Origin: Limnohabitans sp. 63ED37-2
GTDB lineage: Bacteria > Pseudomonadota > Gammaproteobacteria > Burkholderiales > Burkholderiaceae_C
Assembly: GCF_001412535.1 (NCBI RefSeq)
Contig: NZ_CP011774.1
Location: 677,501-741,500 of the forward strand
DNA length: 64,000 bases
Direction: 5' to 3'
The notes below the pieces were generated by a model. The model made no database searches. It was not told where the DNA came from and saw only the letters and a list, made by a program, of their open reading frames with translations. Position 1 is the stretch's first letter. Each line of letters begins with the position of its first letter. The position numbers and the translations under genes were made by a program. This document shows, in pieces, positions 25,453 to 32,948 of this stretch.

Positions 25453-26424
25453 ATGCTCGCGCGCGGCCTGCGCCGCATGAAGAGGCCTGGGCTTGTGTTG
25501 GCGCTGACCGCTTTGACGCTGCTGTCCCTGTGGTTGTGGACACCCGATCTGCCACGTGCCACTTTGGAGGCCCGTTACTTGGTATCATCCGCTGACCTGC
25601 GCCGCGTGGGGCCTTGGCAGCTGCATGTGCGCGACAGCGGCCCGCCCAGCTCAGCACCCCGCAAGTCCGATGCACAGACCGATGCCCCAGCGGTCGTTTT
25701 GTTGCACGGCTTTGGTTCGAGTTTGCAGACCTGGGACGCCTGGGCAGAGGGTCTGGCCGCCACACACCGCGTGGTGCGCATCGACCTGCCTGGCAGTGGC
25801 CTGAGCCCGCCCGACCCGGCTCAAGATTACCGCGACGAGCGCAGCGTGCAAATGCTGGTCGCCTTGCTGAACGATTTGGGCTTGAAACGCGTCAGCCTGG
25901 TGGGTCATTCCATGGGCGGGCGCATCGCTTGGACCTTTGCGGCCAAATTCCCCGAGCGGATCGACAAACTGGTGTTGGTGGCCCCCGATGGTTATGCCAG
26001 TTTCGGCTTTGAGTACGGCCAAGCCATGGAGGTACCCGCCACACTGGGCCTGATGCGCCATGTGCTGCCCAAGCCCTTGCTGCGCATGAACCTGAAAGCG
26101 GCTTATGCCCAGCCCGAGTCGCTCAGTGATGCCGTGACCACGCGTTACCACGATTTGATTTTAGCGCCCGGGGCGCGTCAGGCCATGCTCGACCGTTTGG
26201 CGCAAACCGTGTTGCAAGAGCCCGGGCCACTGCTGCGCCAAATCCGAGTGCCCACCTTGCTGGTCTGGGGCGAGGCGGACGCCATGATCCCCGTGAGCAA
26301 TGCCCGCGATTACTTGCAAGACTTGCCGGACAGCCGCTTGGTGTCCTGGCCCGCTGTGGGTCATTTGCCGCAAGAAGAAGCGGCGCAGCTGTCTTTGCAG
26401 GCGGTGGTGGATTTTCTGCGCTGA
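25453..26424 (+). CDS. membrane-anchored alpha/beta hydrolase
   Basis: The 323-residue protein has an N-terminal signal anchor (about residues 12-29) and an alpha/beta-hydrolase fold with the oxyanion segment LLHGFGSSLQTWD, nucleophile elbow GHSMGG, acid in WGEADAMIP and the final histidine in VGHLPQEEA, so the Ser-Asp-His triad is complete. It is the last gene of the bchG operon. Substrate is unknown; a role as esterase for a pigment or lipid is possible. Start is uncertain: an ATG at 25477 would begin directly at the anchor. It is distinct from bchO, which lies convergently 35 bp downstream. Confidence 0.82.
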   Translation: MLARGLRRMKRPGLVLALTALTLLSLWLWTPDLPRATLEARYLVSSADLRRVGPWQLHVRDSGPPSSAPRKSDAQTDAPAVVLLHGFGSSLQTWDAWAEGLAATHRVVRIDLPGSGLSPPDPAQDYRDERSVQMLVALLNDLGLKRVSLVGHSMGGRIAWTFAAKFPERIDKLVLVAPDGYASFGFEYGQAMEVPATLGLMRHVLPKPLLRMNLKAAYAQPESLSDAVTTRYHDLILAPGARQAMLDRLAQTVLQEPGPLLRQIRVPTLLVWGEADAMIPVSNARDYLQDLPDSRLVSWPAVGHLPQEEAAQLSLQAVVDFLR

Positions 26425-26459
26425 ACGGCGCTGGGCAAGCGCGCTTGACCTCAAGCCCT

Positions 26460-27359
26460 TCAGGGCTCAGCGCCACACCAGCGCATAATTTGCTGAGCCG
26501 TACCCATGGGGTCTTGTTCATGGGCCAGATGGCCCAAACCTGTTTGAACGTGCAGTTGCGCATGTGGCAAGCGCTGGCAGGCTTCGTCGGCCAAGGCCGG
26601 TGGCACGGTCTGGTCATGTGCGCCGATGTGCATGAACACCGGGTTGCGGACCTCGTGCAGGCGTGCGGCCAAGGGCTTGAGCCGCCAAGCCGCCATCATC
26701 GACAACACGCCGTGCACATGGCTCGAGTCGCTGAGCACCCGGGAATAAAGGTCTATCCCCTGCGCATCGAGTGTGGAGCCTGTTCGTGCGATCCACTCTG
26801 CTACAGCACCCTGTTTGGCTGCCATTTTGGCGGTGGCCCAGGCCGACAGCGGGTTGAGCGCCGCCAATTTGGCCGCTGGACCGAACAACCATGAGGCCAC
26901 GCCGGGCAGCGGCAGCCAAGCGGGGTTCAAACCGATCAGTGTGCTGCGCGAGGCGCTGTCAAAGTGCAGCGCCATGTGCGCGGCAATCGCCGCGCCTGCC
27001 GAGTGGCCGACGATGACCTGTGGCGTGAGATTGAGTTGCAGCATCAGCGCGCGCAGGCCTTCGGCCATGCCGGGCAGCGAGAGTGCGCCTTCGGGCCCCC
27101 GGCTGGTGAAGGCGTGGCCGGGCAGGTCGGGCACGACCACGGTGAAGTGCTGGGCCAAGGTGGGCATGAGGCCACGCCAGCTGAAGTGGCCCGATCCCGT
27201 GCCGTGCAAAAGCAGCATGCAAGGCCCTTGGCCCATTTGCTGCACATGCCACTGGATGCCACCTGCTTGCACCAATCGGCTGTGCTGCGCGTGCGGCCAC
27301 ATGTCCGGACGGGCCTGGTGATCGGCCCAGGCCATACCGGGGTAGAAGCTGTCAAACAT
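26460..27359 (-). CDS. bchO: BchO, alpha/beta hydrolase linked to Mg chelatase genes
   Basis: BchO is an alpha/beta-fold hydrolase always found beside bchI-bchD in purple bacteria and thought to assist Mg insertion; its exact reaction is unproven. The 299-residue product has LLLHGTGSGHFSWRGLMPTL, the nucleophile region VGHSAGAAIA, Asp in GAHDQTVPP and His in GLGHLAHEQ. It starts 6 bp after the bchD stop and is the last gene of bchI-bchD-bchO. Confidence 0.93.
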   Translation of the reverse strand: MFDSFYPGMAWADHQARPDMWPHAQHSRLVQAGGIQWHVQQMGQGPCMLLLHGTGSGHFSWRGLMPTLAQHFTVVVPDLPGHAFTSRGPEGALSLPGMAEGLRALMLQLNLTPQVIVGHSAGAAIAAHMALHFDSASRSTLIGLNPAWLPLPGVASWLFGPAAKLAALNPLSAWATAKMAAKQGAVAEWIARTGSTLDAQGIDLYSRVLSDSSHVHGVLSMMAAWRLKPLAARLHEVRNPVFMHIGAHDQTVPPALADEACQRLPHAQLHVQTGLGHLAHEQDPMGTAQQIMRWCGAEP

Positions 27360-27365
27360 GGCGAC

Positions 27366-29228
27366 TCAAGCCTGCGAGCTGCGCACGCGTTCGATGGCGT
27401 GGGCCATGCGCTGCGACTGCACCTGCGGCATGGGCAGGTAGCTCGCGCCCATGGTGCTGGCCAGTTGCTGCGCTTGCGCGTCGGGGTGCATGGAGGTGTC
27501 GATCCACAAGGCGCGATGGCCGCTGGCGCGCCACTGTTGGCCCCAGCTTTGCGCGTCCAGTTGCGCTTGGGCGCGGCCACCCAGGCCTTGCAGCGTCACG
27601 TTGGCGCGTCCGTCGCTCAGCACCACCAAGATGGGTGTGACGCCTTGGCGTTGCAACTGTGCCGCTTGTTCGTACGCCATTTTGAGGGCCAGCGCCAAAG
27701 GTGTGCCTCCGCCGCCGGGCAGGCCGGTCATGGCGCGTTTGGCGCGCACCAACGAACGCGTCATCGGCAGCAGCAGCTGGGCTTGCGCGCCCCGAAAGGC
27801 CACGATGCAGACGCTGTCGCGCCGGGCATAGGACTGTTGCAGCAGCAACTCGACAGCGCCTTTGGCCTCGGCCAATCGCTGCAAAGCGGCCGAGCCCGAA
27901 GCGTCGAGCGCCAGGATCAGGCAGCTGGAGGCGCGCTGCTGGTAGCGTTGGATGTGGAAGTCTTCGGCGCGGATCGCGACGCGGCCGGTGCTGTGCGCTT
28001 GCCGCAAACGCTGCTTGGGCGCGGCCGCGCGCAAGGTGGCCAGCACATGCAGGCGCGCCTGACCGCCGGGGCGGCCCGGGCGTGGGGGCAGGGGGCGGCC
28101 GCGCTGCGAGCCCGCGCGGGTTTGGCCGCTGCGCCCCGAGGTGTTGTGGCTGGCTGCGCCTTGGCGCGTCATCAGCGCGTCGAGCATGTGCGGCGGCAAG
28201 CTGGCCAAGGCGGCAGCGACCATCATCTCTTGCAGGTCTTCGGCACTGGGTTCGGCGTTTTGTTCGGGTGGTGGGTCCAGGCCCTCGTCTTTTTCAGCGT
28301 CGTTCTCAGGCGCTTGATCGGCATTTTCTGGCGGCTCAGGCGGCTCTGACGGTGGTGTGGCGTCTTCCGGTGGCGCAGGCTCTGATTCTTGTGCCGATGG
28401 CTCGGCAGGCCACTGTGTGGCGCGAGGGGCGAGCACACAGCGCGCGGCAAAACCCAGATCATCGGCATCGAGCGTGCTGCGCCCGTTCAGCGCCGCATGG
28501 CTGCAGGCCACACGCAGCGCCAGGCTGGGCACGCGCAAAGAGCCTATGCCCAGGTCCAAAGCGGCGGTGCACAGCGCTTGCATGTGTTCGTCGCTCGCTT
28601 GCACTTGTGGCAACTGCTCGCGGGCGCGGGCCAAAGCGCCGGGGCTCAGGCGAATCTGCAGACCATCCGATTCGCTGTTGTCCTGCCACGCCGCGTGGAT
28701 GTCGCTGGGTGAGAGTTCGTTCAGATCCAGCCACACGCCCAGGCGCTCGGCCAAGGCCGCGCCCACGCCCGGTTCGTCGGGCAAAGATTCGTCGAGTGCC
28801 ACCACGCCAAAGCGGGTGGGTGTGGGGGCTGCGCTGTGGCGGGTGGGCGGCACTTGGCCTTGTTCAAGGGCTTGGACCAAAGGCGCGAGCAGGGTGGGCG
28901 AGAGGCGCTCGGCCATGGGCAGGCAGACCAAGCCTTGGTCGGCCTGTTGCAGCAGGCCCGCTTGGCTGTGCAGCTGCCCGGTTTGCAGCGTGTGGGCCAG
29001 GTCGATGCCGCCCAGCAACCGTTCAATGTCCACCGAACCTGGCACTTTGACCAAGCCAATGCCCAGCCCTGCCAAAGCGTGCAGCCAGCGCTCGCGCACC
29101 GGGCCGTGTGGCGCGCGCAGGCACACGCCGCCAAAACCCAAGGGGTCGAGTTGCAGCAGCTGCAGCGCCGTCAGTGCATCGTTCCAGCGCTCCAGCGGGT
29201 CCGAGGGCTGCGTATTGTCGCGGGCCAT
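27366..29228 (-). CDS. bchD: magnesium chelatase subunit D BchD
   Basis: BchD couples the AAA+ motor BchI to BchH. The 620-residue protein has an N-terminal inactive AAA-like domain without a usable P-loop, a long Pro/Glu/Asp-rich linker (about residues 285-335), and a C-terminal integrin-I/VWA domain with the MIDAS motif DASGS and the later TGLPGGGGTPLA and VVLSDGRANVT segments. The ATG at 29228 is used; an in-frame TTG at 29240 would add four residues. bchI ends 13 bp upstream and bchO follows. Confidence 0.96.
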   Translation of the reverse strand: MARDNTQPSDPLERWNDALTALQLLQLDPLGFGGVCLRAPHGPVRERWLHALAGLGIGLVKVPGSVDIERLLGGIDLAHTLQTGQLHSQAGLLQQADQGLVCLPMAERLSPTLLAPLVQALEQGQVPPTRHSAAPTPTRFGVVALDESLPDEPGVGAALAERLGVWLDLNELSPSDIHAAWQDNSESDGLQIRLSPGALARAREQLPQVQASDEHMQALCTAALDLGIGSLRVPSLALRVACSHAALNGRSTLDADDLGFAARCVLAPRATQWPAEPSAQESEPAPPEDATPPSEPPEPPENADQAPENDAEKDEGLDPPPEQNAEPSAEDLQEMMVAAALASLPPHMLDALMTRQGAASHNTSGRSGQTRAGSQRGRPLPPRPGRPGGQARLHVLATLRAAAPKQRLRQAHSTGRVAIRAEDFHIQRYQQRASSCLILALDASGSAALQRLAEAKGAVELLLQQSYARRDSVCIVAFRGAQAQLLLPMTRSLVRAKRAMTGLPGGGGTPLALALKMAYEQAAQLQRQGVTPILVVLSDGRANVTLQGLGGRAQAQLDAQSWGQQWRASGHRALWIDTSMHPDAQAQQLASTMGASYLPMPQVQSQRMAHAIERVRSSQA

Positions 29229-29241
29229 GCGTGCAGCCAAT

Positions 29242-30267
29242 TCAGGCGGCCAGCACTTCTTGCAAGCTGCGCTGCACGCGCGCGCCCGAGTCGGTGTCGT
29301 CCAGCGGGTTGCGGCGCAGGCGGTGGCGCAGGGCCAGCGGGGCCATGCTTTGCAGGTGCTCGGCCTTCACGGCTTTGTGGCCTTGCAGCGCGGCATACGC
29401 CCGGGTGGCGCGCAGCAGCGTGAGTTCGGCGCGCAGGCCGTCGGTGCCCAGTTGCTGGCACAAGCGGGCGCACAGCATCAGCATGTCGTCGCTGACCTCC
29501 ACCGCGTCCAGCAACTCACGCGCTTTGAGGATGCGCTTTTGCAGCTTCTGGTTGTCCTTGTGCCACAGCGCCTTGAAGGCCTCTGGGTCTTTGTCAAAGG
29601 CGTCGCGGCGTTTGATGATGCTCACGCGCAGCGCCAAGTCTTGTGGCGTGCGCACCTGCACCGACAGGCCAAAGCGGTCCAGCAGTTGCGGGCGCAGCTC
29701 GCCTTCTTCGGGGTTGCCGCTGCCCACCAGCACAAAGCGGGCGGGGTGGCGCACGCTCAGGCCTTCGCGCTCGACCAGGTTTTCACCCGAGGCGGCCACG
29801 TCGATCAAGAGGTCCACCAAGTGGTCATCGAGCAGGTTGACCTCGTCGATGTACAAAAAGCCCCGGTGCGCCTGGGCCAGCAGGCCGGGCGCGAAAGACT
29901 TCACGCCTTGCGACAGGGCTTTTTCCAGATCCAGTGCGCCCACCACACGGTCTTCGGTGGCGCCCAAAGGCAGGTCGACCACGGCCACGCTTTGGCGTTC
30001 GGTCACGACTTTGGCTTTGGGGTCGCGGGCTTGGCAGACCGGGCAGGCGCTGGCAGGCTTGGCCGGGTCGCAGCGGTAAGGACAGCCTTTGACGACCGAA
30101 ATCGGGGGGAGCAGGTCGGCCAAGGCGCGCACGGCGGTGGATTTGCCGGTGCCCCGGTCGCCCAAGACCAGTACACCGCCAATCGACGGGTCAACCGCCA
30201 CCACCTGGATGGCGAGGGTCATTTCATCTTGACCAACGATGGCCGCAAAAGGGAAGGTCAATGCCAT
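29242..30267 (-). CDS. bchI: magnesium chelatase ATPase subunit BchI
   Basis: BchI is the AAA+ ATPase that forms a double hexamer with BchD to drive Mg insertion by BchH. The 341-residue protein has Walker A GDRGTGKST (about residues 36-44), the cysteine-containing insertion GCPYRCDP...SACPVC, Walker B GFLYIDEVNLLDD and the sensor segment GSGNPEEGELRPQLLDRFGL. It is first in bchI-bchD-bchO. A PpsR-type operator and a TTGACA-N17-GATGAT promoter lie 30-70 bp upstream. Confidence 0.97.
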   Translation of the reverse strand: MALTFPFAAIVGQDEMTLAIQVVAVDPSIGGVLVLGDRGTGKSTAVRALADLLPPISVVKGCPYRCDPAKPASACPVCQARDPKAKVVTERQSVAVVDLPLGATEDRVVGALDLEKALSQGVKSFAPGLLAQAHRGFLYIDEVNLLDDHLVDLLIDVAASGENLVEREGLSVRHPARFVLVGSGNPEEGELRPQLLDRFGLSVQVRTPQDLALRVSIIKRRDAFDKDPEAFKALWHKDNQKLQKRILKARELLDAVEVSDDMLMLCARLCQQLGTDGLRAELTLLRATRAYAALQGHKAVKAEHLQSMAPLALRHRLRRNPLDDTDSGARVQRSLQEVLAA

Positions 30268-30296
30268 GGGGCGTTCCGCAAAACTGATCTCGGCCC

Positions 30297-30325
30297 ATCA
30301 TCCAAAAGACGCGGCAAAGTGTCAA
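30297..30325 (-). promoter_or_regulatory. bchI promoter
   Basis: On the minus strand TTGACA (30320-30325) is followed after 17 bp by GATGAT (30297-30302), four of six matching the -10 consensus. The -35 box is part of the PpsR operator. Confidence 0.55.
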
Positions 30326-30337
30326 GTTAAATTTACA
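30320..30337. promoter_or_regulatory. PpsR operator upstream of bchI
   Basis: TGT-N12-ACA, extended to AAAGTGT on the left and ACACTTG on the right. It is in the 77-bp gap between bciB and bchI and covers the -35 box. Only one site is seen here. Confidence 0.72.
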
Positions 30338-30344
30338 CTTGAGC

Positions 30345-31631
30345 TCAGGTTTTGCGGGGGCTGGTGGCCACGGTGTCAGATTCGGGTCGGGTTTCCGGCT
30401 TCAAACCGTAACGTGCCGCCAAATCCCAAACGTGCTGCGGCAGCATGTTTTTGATGCGGGCTGGTGCCTCGCGGCGCAGGTGCAAGATGGATTCGATGGC
30501 CTTCATCTCGACCCGGGCGCGTGCAAACTCCAGGCCACGCGGCCCTAACCGGGGCATGAGCCAGTTGACCAGCGGCTTGATCCAGGCGGGCATGCGCCGC
30601 AGCGGCAGGCCCCCGGCCGCGCGCTCGGTGTTGGCCATGAAGCCGCGCACCGGGCCATCCCGTTTGCCCCGGCTGATGGGGGCGCTGGTGACCAATTGCG
30701 ATTGAATGCCGTCCAGCACCGCTTGTCCGCGCGCGTTGCGCACCAGCACCCACTGCTCGCCGTGCCCGCCCATATAACCCACGGTGATGTCGGCCAGCAC
30801 ATTGGTGTAGTCCACGCAGGTGCGGCAGGTCAACGGGAAAAAGTCGGGCGGCAAGTTGGACAGCGGCAGGTTCAAAAACGGGATCAGGCGCTTGTCGCCC
30901 TGGTCGGTGCGCACCTCGACCTTGTAATCGGCGCGGAACTCGACGTAGCTGATGTCTTGTGGTCGGTCCGAAATCAGGCCCAGAAACTGGTGGAAGTTTT
31001 CGGTGGTGGTGTTGTCAGAGCATGGCGTGCCGATTACGTAGAGCTGGTCCAGGCCTTGCTCGCGTTCGAGCTGCGGCTGGATGGCGCGCAGGGCGTAAAT
31101 CTGACACGGAATGCCGATCACGGCCAAGCGCTTGTGGCCTTGGGCCAGCGCGGGCTCCACCAGGCTGAGCAGCGGCGCATAACCCATGCGCATGCCCCGG
31201 CACTGCGCCATGTCCTCGGCGCGGGTGACCAGCAACGGGCGCGGCCGCCAGCGGTCGTGCGGGTCGGCGGCCATGGCGATCACGGCGTCAACCAGGCCTT
31301 GTTCGAGCAACACCTCGGCCAATCGGGTGGTGATGCCTGTCCACTGCGCGCCCTGTGTGGGCGGGTCCAGGCGTGCACTCAGGATCTGTTGGTAAGGCCC
31401 GAAGAACAACTCATCAGCTTGGGCCGGATGTGTGGCGCTGCCCTGTTGGCGCTGGCGGCCATGCACACGCTGCTCCAAGCCCGGGTAATCGGGCTGGATG
31501 AACTGGCAGGCCTGGCCGCATCGCTTGGGGTCATCCGTGCGGGAGAGGCCGCAGTCGGTGCACAGCTTGCGGACGGGGGTCGACGCATTGGCCGCAACGG
31601 TCGGGGCGGAAGGCGTGCCAGTGGCTTGCAC
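30345..31631 (-). CDS. bciB: ferredoxin-dependent 8-vinyl reductase BciB
   Basis: BciB reduces the C-8 vinyl group of divinyl (proto)chlorophyllide using FAD and iron-sulfur clusters. The 428-residue protein belongs to the F420-hydrogenase beta-subunit family, with the N-terminal cysteine motif KLCTDCGLSR...CGQAC, the segment IGIPCQIYALRAI, IGTPCSDNTT and the later FPLTCRTCVDYTN. These match BciB rather than methanogen FrhB. The start codon is GTG at 31631, 12 bp after the nnrU-like stop. A bciA-type NADPH enzyme is not seen in the window. Confidence 0.88.
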   Translation of the reverse strand: MQATGTPSAPTVAANASTPVRKLCTDCGLSRTDDPKRCGQACQFIQPDYPGLEQRVHGRQRQQGSATHPAQADELFFGPYQQILSARLDPPTQGAQWTGITTRLAEVLLEQGLVDAVIAMAADPHDRWRPRPLLVTRAEDMAQCRGMRMGYAPLLSLVEPALAQGHKRLAVIGIPCQIYALRAIQPQLEREQGLDQLYVIGTPCSDNTTTENFHQFLGLISDRPQDISYVEFRADYKVEVRTDQGDKRLIPFLNLPLSNLPPDFFPLTCRTCVDYTNVLADITVGYMGGHGEQWVLVRNARGQAVLDGIQSQLVTSAPISRGKRDGPVRGFMANTERAAGGLPLRRMPAWIKPLVNWLMPRLGPRGLEFARARVEMKAIESILHLRREAPARIKNMLPQHVWDLAARYGLKPETRPESDTVATSPRKT

Positions 31632-31643
31632 GTCAGTCGGCGA

Positions 31644-32234
31644 TTAAACGGCGCGGGTGAGGGGCATCACCCCCACCAGCCAGACGTGCAAGCCGCCCAT
31701 CAGGAAAGCCGCCCAGACACCCGTACCCACCCCCACCGCCAGCAAAGTGCCCAGCAACTTGCCTTCAGGAGCCGAGTGCAGGTTGTGGCGATCCCGTTGG
31801 CGTGCGGCGCGGAACACCAACACCGACCAAACGAGGAAGCCACCGAACAAGAGCACATCGGCCAGGTTGCCGTTGGACAACAAATGGCCGAGCGCCCAGA
31901 CCTTGACCGACAAGGTCATGGGGTGGCGCAGTTTGGCTTTGATCTGGTTGCCGGGCACATAGGTGGCCACCAGCAAGACCATGGCGACCCACATCAGCAA
32001 AATGGTGGCGTGTTGCATGCCGCGCGGCGGCGTCCACAGCAGCACCGGCTCCAGCCTTGCCTGGCCGTAGCCTTGCACCAACAGGTAAAGCCCGAGCACG
32101 GCAACCGCTGCATAAACGGCCTTAAAGCCCAGCGCACCCCAGCGGGCCATGCTGTTTTCTCGTACCTGCGGGGCCAGGCTTTGCAGAGAGTGAATGCCCA
32201 AAAAGAGCGCCAAGCCAATCAACAGTTGCAGCAT
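31644..32234 (-). CDS. NnrU/Z-ISO family membrane protein
   Basis: The 196-residue protein has five to six transmembrane helices and belongs to the NnrU family (PF07298), which includes bacterial NnrU and plant 15-cis-zeta-carotene isomerase (Z-ISO), a haem b enzyme. Candidate haem-ligand histidines are in LGIHSLQSL, RHPMTLSVKVWALGHLLSNG and the C-terminal GLHVWL. The ATG at 32234 removes a non-membrane N-terminal extension. It heads a two-gene unit with bciB, behind a perfect PpsR operator. Besides NnrU-type function, a role in carotene isomerisation or oxygen/NO-linked pigment control should be considered. Confidence 0.85.
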   Translation of the reverse strand: MLQLLIGLALFLGIHSLQSLAPQVRENSMARWGALGFKAVYAAVAVLGLYLLVQGYGQARLEPVLLWTPPRGMQHATILLMWVAMVLLVATYVPGNQIKAKLRHPMTLSVKVWALGHLLSNGNLADVLLFGGFLVWSVLVFRAARQRDRHNLHSAPEGKLLGTLLAVGVGTGVWAAFLMGGLHVWLVGVMPLTRAV

Positions 32235-32279
32235 GTCAAAACCTTTAGGGGTAAATGTGTCTTTATGACGCATTCTGAC

Positions 32280-32293
32280 ATGGACATGTCCAT
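32280..32293. repeat. 14-bp perfect palindrome in the nnrU-hip promoter region
   Basis: ATGGACATGTCCAT is its own reverse complement and overlaps the left arm of the PpsR operator at 32287. It could be a binding site for another regulator or part of an extended PpsR footprint. Confidence 0.5.
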
Positions 32294-32304
32294 CGCGGTT
32301 GACA
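32287..32304. promoter_or_regulatory. PpsR operator between nnrU-like gene and hip
   Basis: TGTC-N10-GACA matches the best PpsR/CrtJ consensus without mismatch. It is 53 bp from the nnrU-like start (minus) and about 123 bp from the HiPIP start (plus), so it may serve both. An extra GACA half-site lies just to the left (32277-32280). Confidence 0.82.
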
Positions 32305-32427
32305 TTCAAAAACCAGGGCTTTCCTGTGTGATTTGCTCAAGTAATCTGGTCCGGATGACAAGGTGACTGATGTGGCGCACAATGAACTGTCCAGTATTTT
32401 CTGACGGTTACTTCCAAGGAGTCTTCT

Positions 32428-32754
32428 ATGTCCCGTTTTACTTCTCTGTCTTCGACCCGCCGTGTGTTCATGATGCAAGTGGCCACCGCTGCCACCGCCG
32501 TTTTGGCGGTGAGTGAGGCTTCAGCCCAGGCCATGGTCGATGAAAAAGACCCACAAGCCGTGGGCCTGGCCTACAAGGCCGATGGCACCAAGGTTGACAA
32601 AGCCAAGAACCCCAAGTTCGCCGCTGGCTCCAACTGCGCCAACTGTGCCTTGTTCCAAGCCAAGGCTGGCGCTGCTGCCGGTGGTTGCCCCTTGTTTGCA
32701 GGCAAGCAAGTGGCAGCCAAGGGCTGGTGCTCGGCTTGGGCCAAAAAGGCTTAA
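32428..32754 (+). CDS. high-potential iron-sulfur protein (HiPIP)
   Basis: The 108-residue precursor has a Tat-type signal (TRRVFM, about residues 10-15, then a hydrophobic stretch ending at ASAQA). The mature part carries four cysteines in the HiPIP spacing C-x2-C-x13-C-x13-C (NCANC, GGC, GWC) that bind a 4Fe-4S cluster. In several betaproteobacterial phototrophs HiPIP is the periplasmic electron donor to the reaction-centre cytochrome, which fits its position next to bch genes. AAGGAG precedes the ATG and a strong terminator follows. Confidence 0.95.
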   Translation: MSRFTSLSSTRRVFMMQVATAATAVLAVSEASAQAMVDEKDPQAVGLAYKADGTKVDKAKNPKFAAGSNCANCALFQAKAGAAAGGCPLFAGKQVAAKGWCSAWAKKA

Positions 32755-32795
32755 TGCCTCCAGGACTCAGCGGACTTCACCCCGCAAAGACCGCC

Positions 32796-32821
32796 AAAAC
32801 CGCCTTTGGGCGGTTTTTTTG
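32796..32821 (+). terminator. rho-independent terminator after HiPIP
   Basis: AAAACCGCC pairs with GGCGGTTTT around a TTTG loop, followed by a T run. It separates hip from the ccm operon. Confidence 0.9.
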
Positions 32822-32894
32822 TGCCCATTTCCGACCCACAACTCAGGGCATACCCTGATTTGCCCGCTTGAATCAAGGCTTTAACCACACAAAG

Positions 32895-32912
32895 TGTCAA
32901 TCCATCGTTACA
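32895..32912. promoter_or_regulatory. PpsR operator upstream of ccmA
   Basis: TGT-N12-ACA, within a larger perfect dyad AAAGTGT-N12-ACACTTT (32891-32916). It lies about 40 bp before ccmA and after the hip terminator, so it can only act on the ccm operon on the plus strand. Confidence 0.72.
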
Positions 32913-32948
32913 CTTTGCCTTGTCTTCAACCGACCGGAAAGCCCTTTC

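Noticed and set aside
30696..32366. Plus-strand open frame of 556 codons opposite bciB and the nnrU-like gene
   Set aside because: It is antisense to two recognisable genes and has a Gln/His/Ala-rich composition typical of shadow frames.
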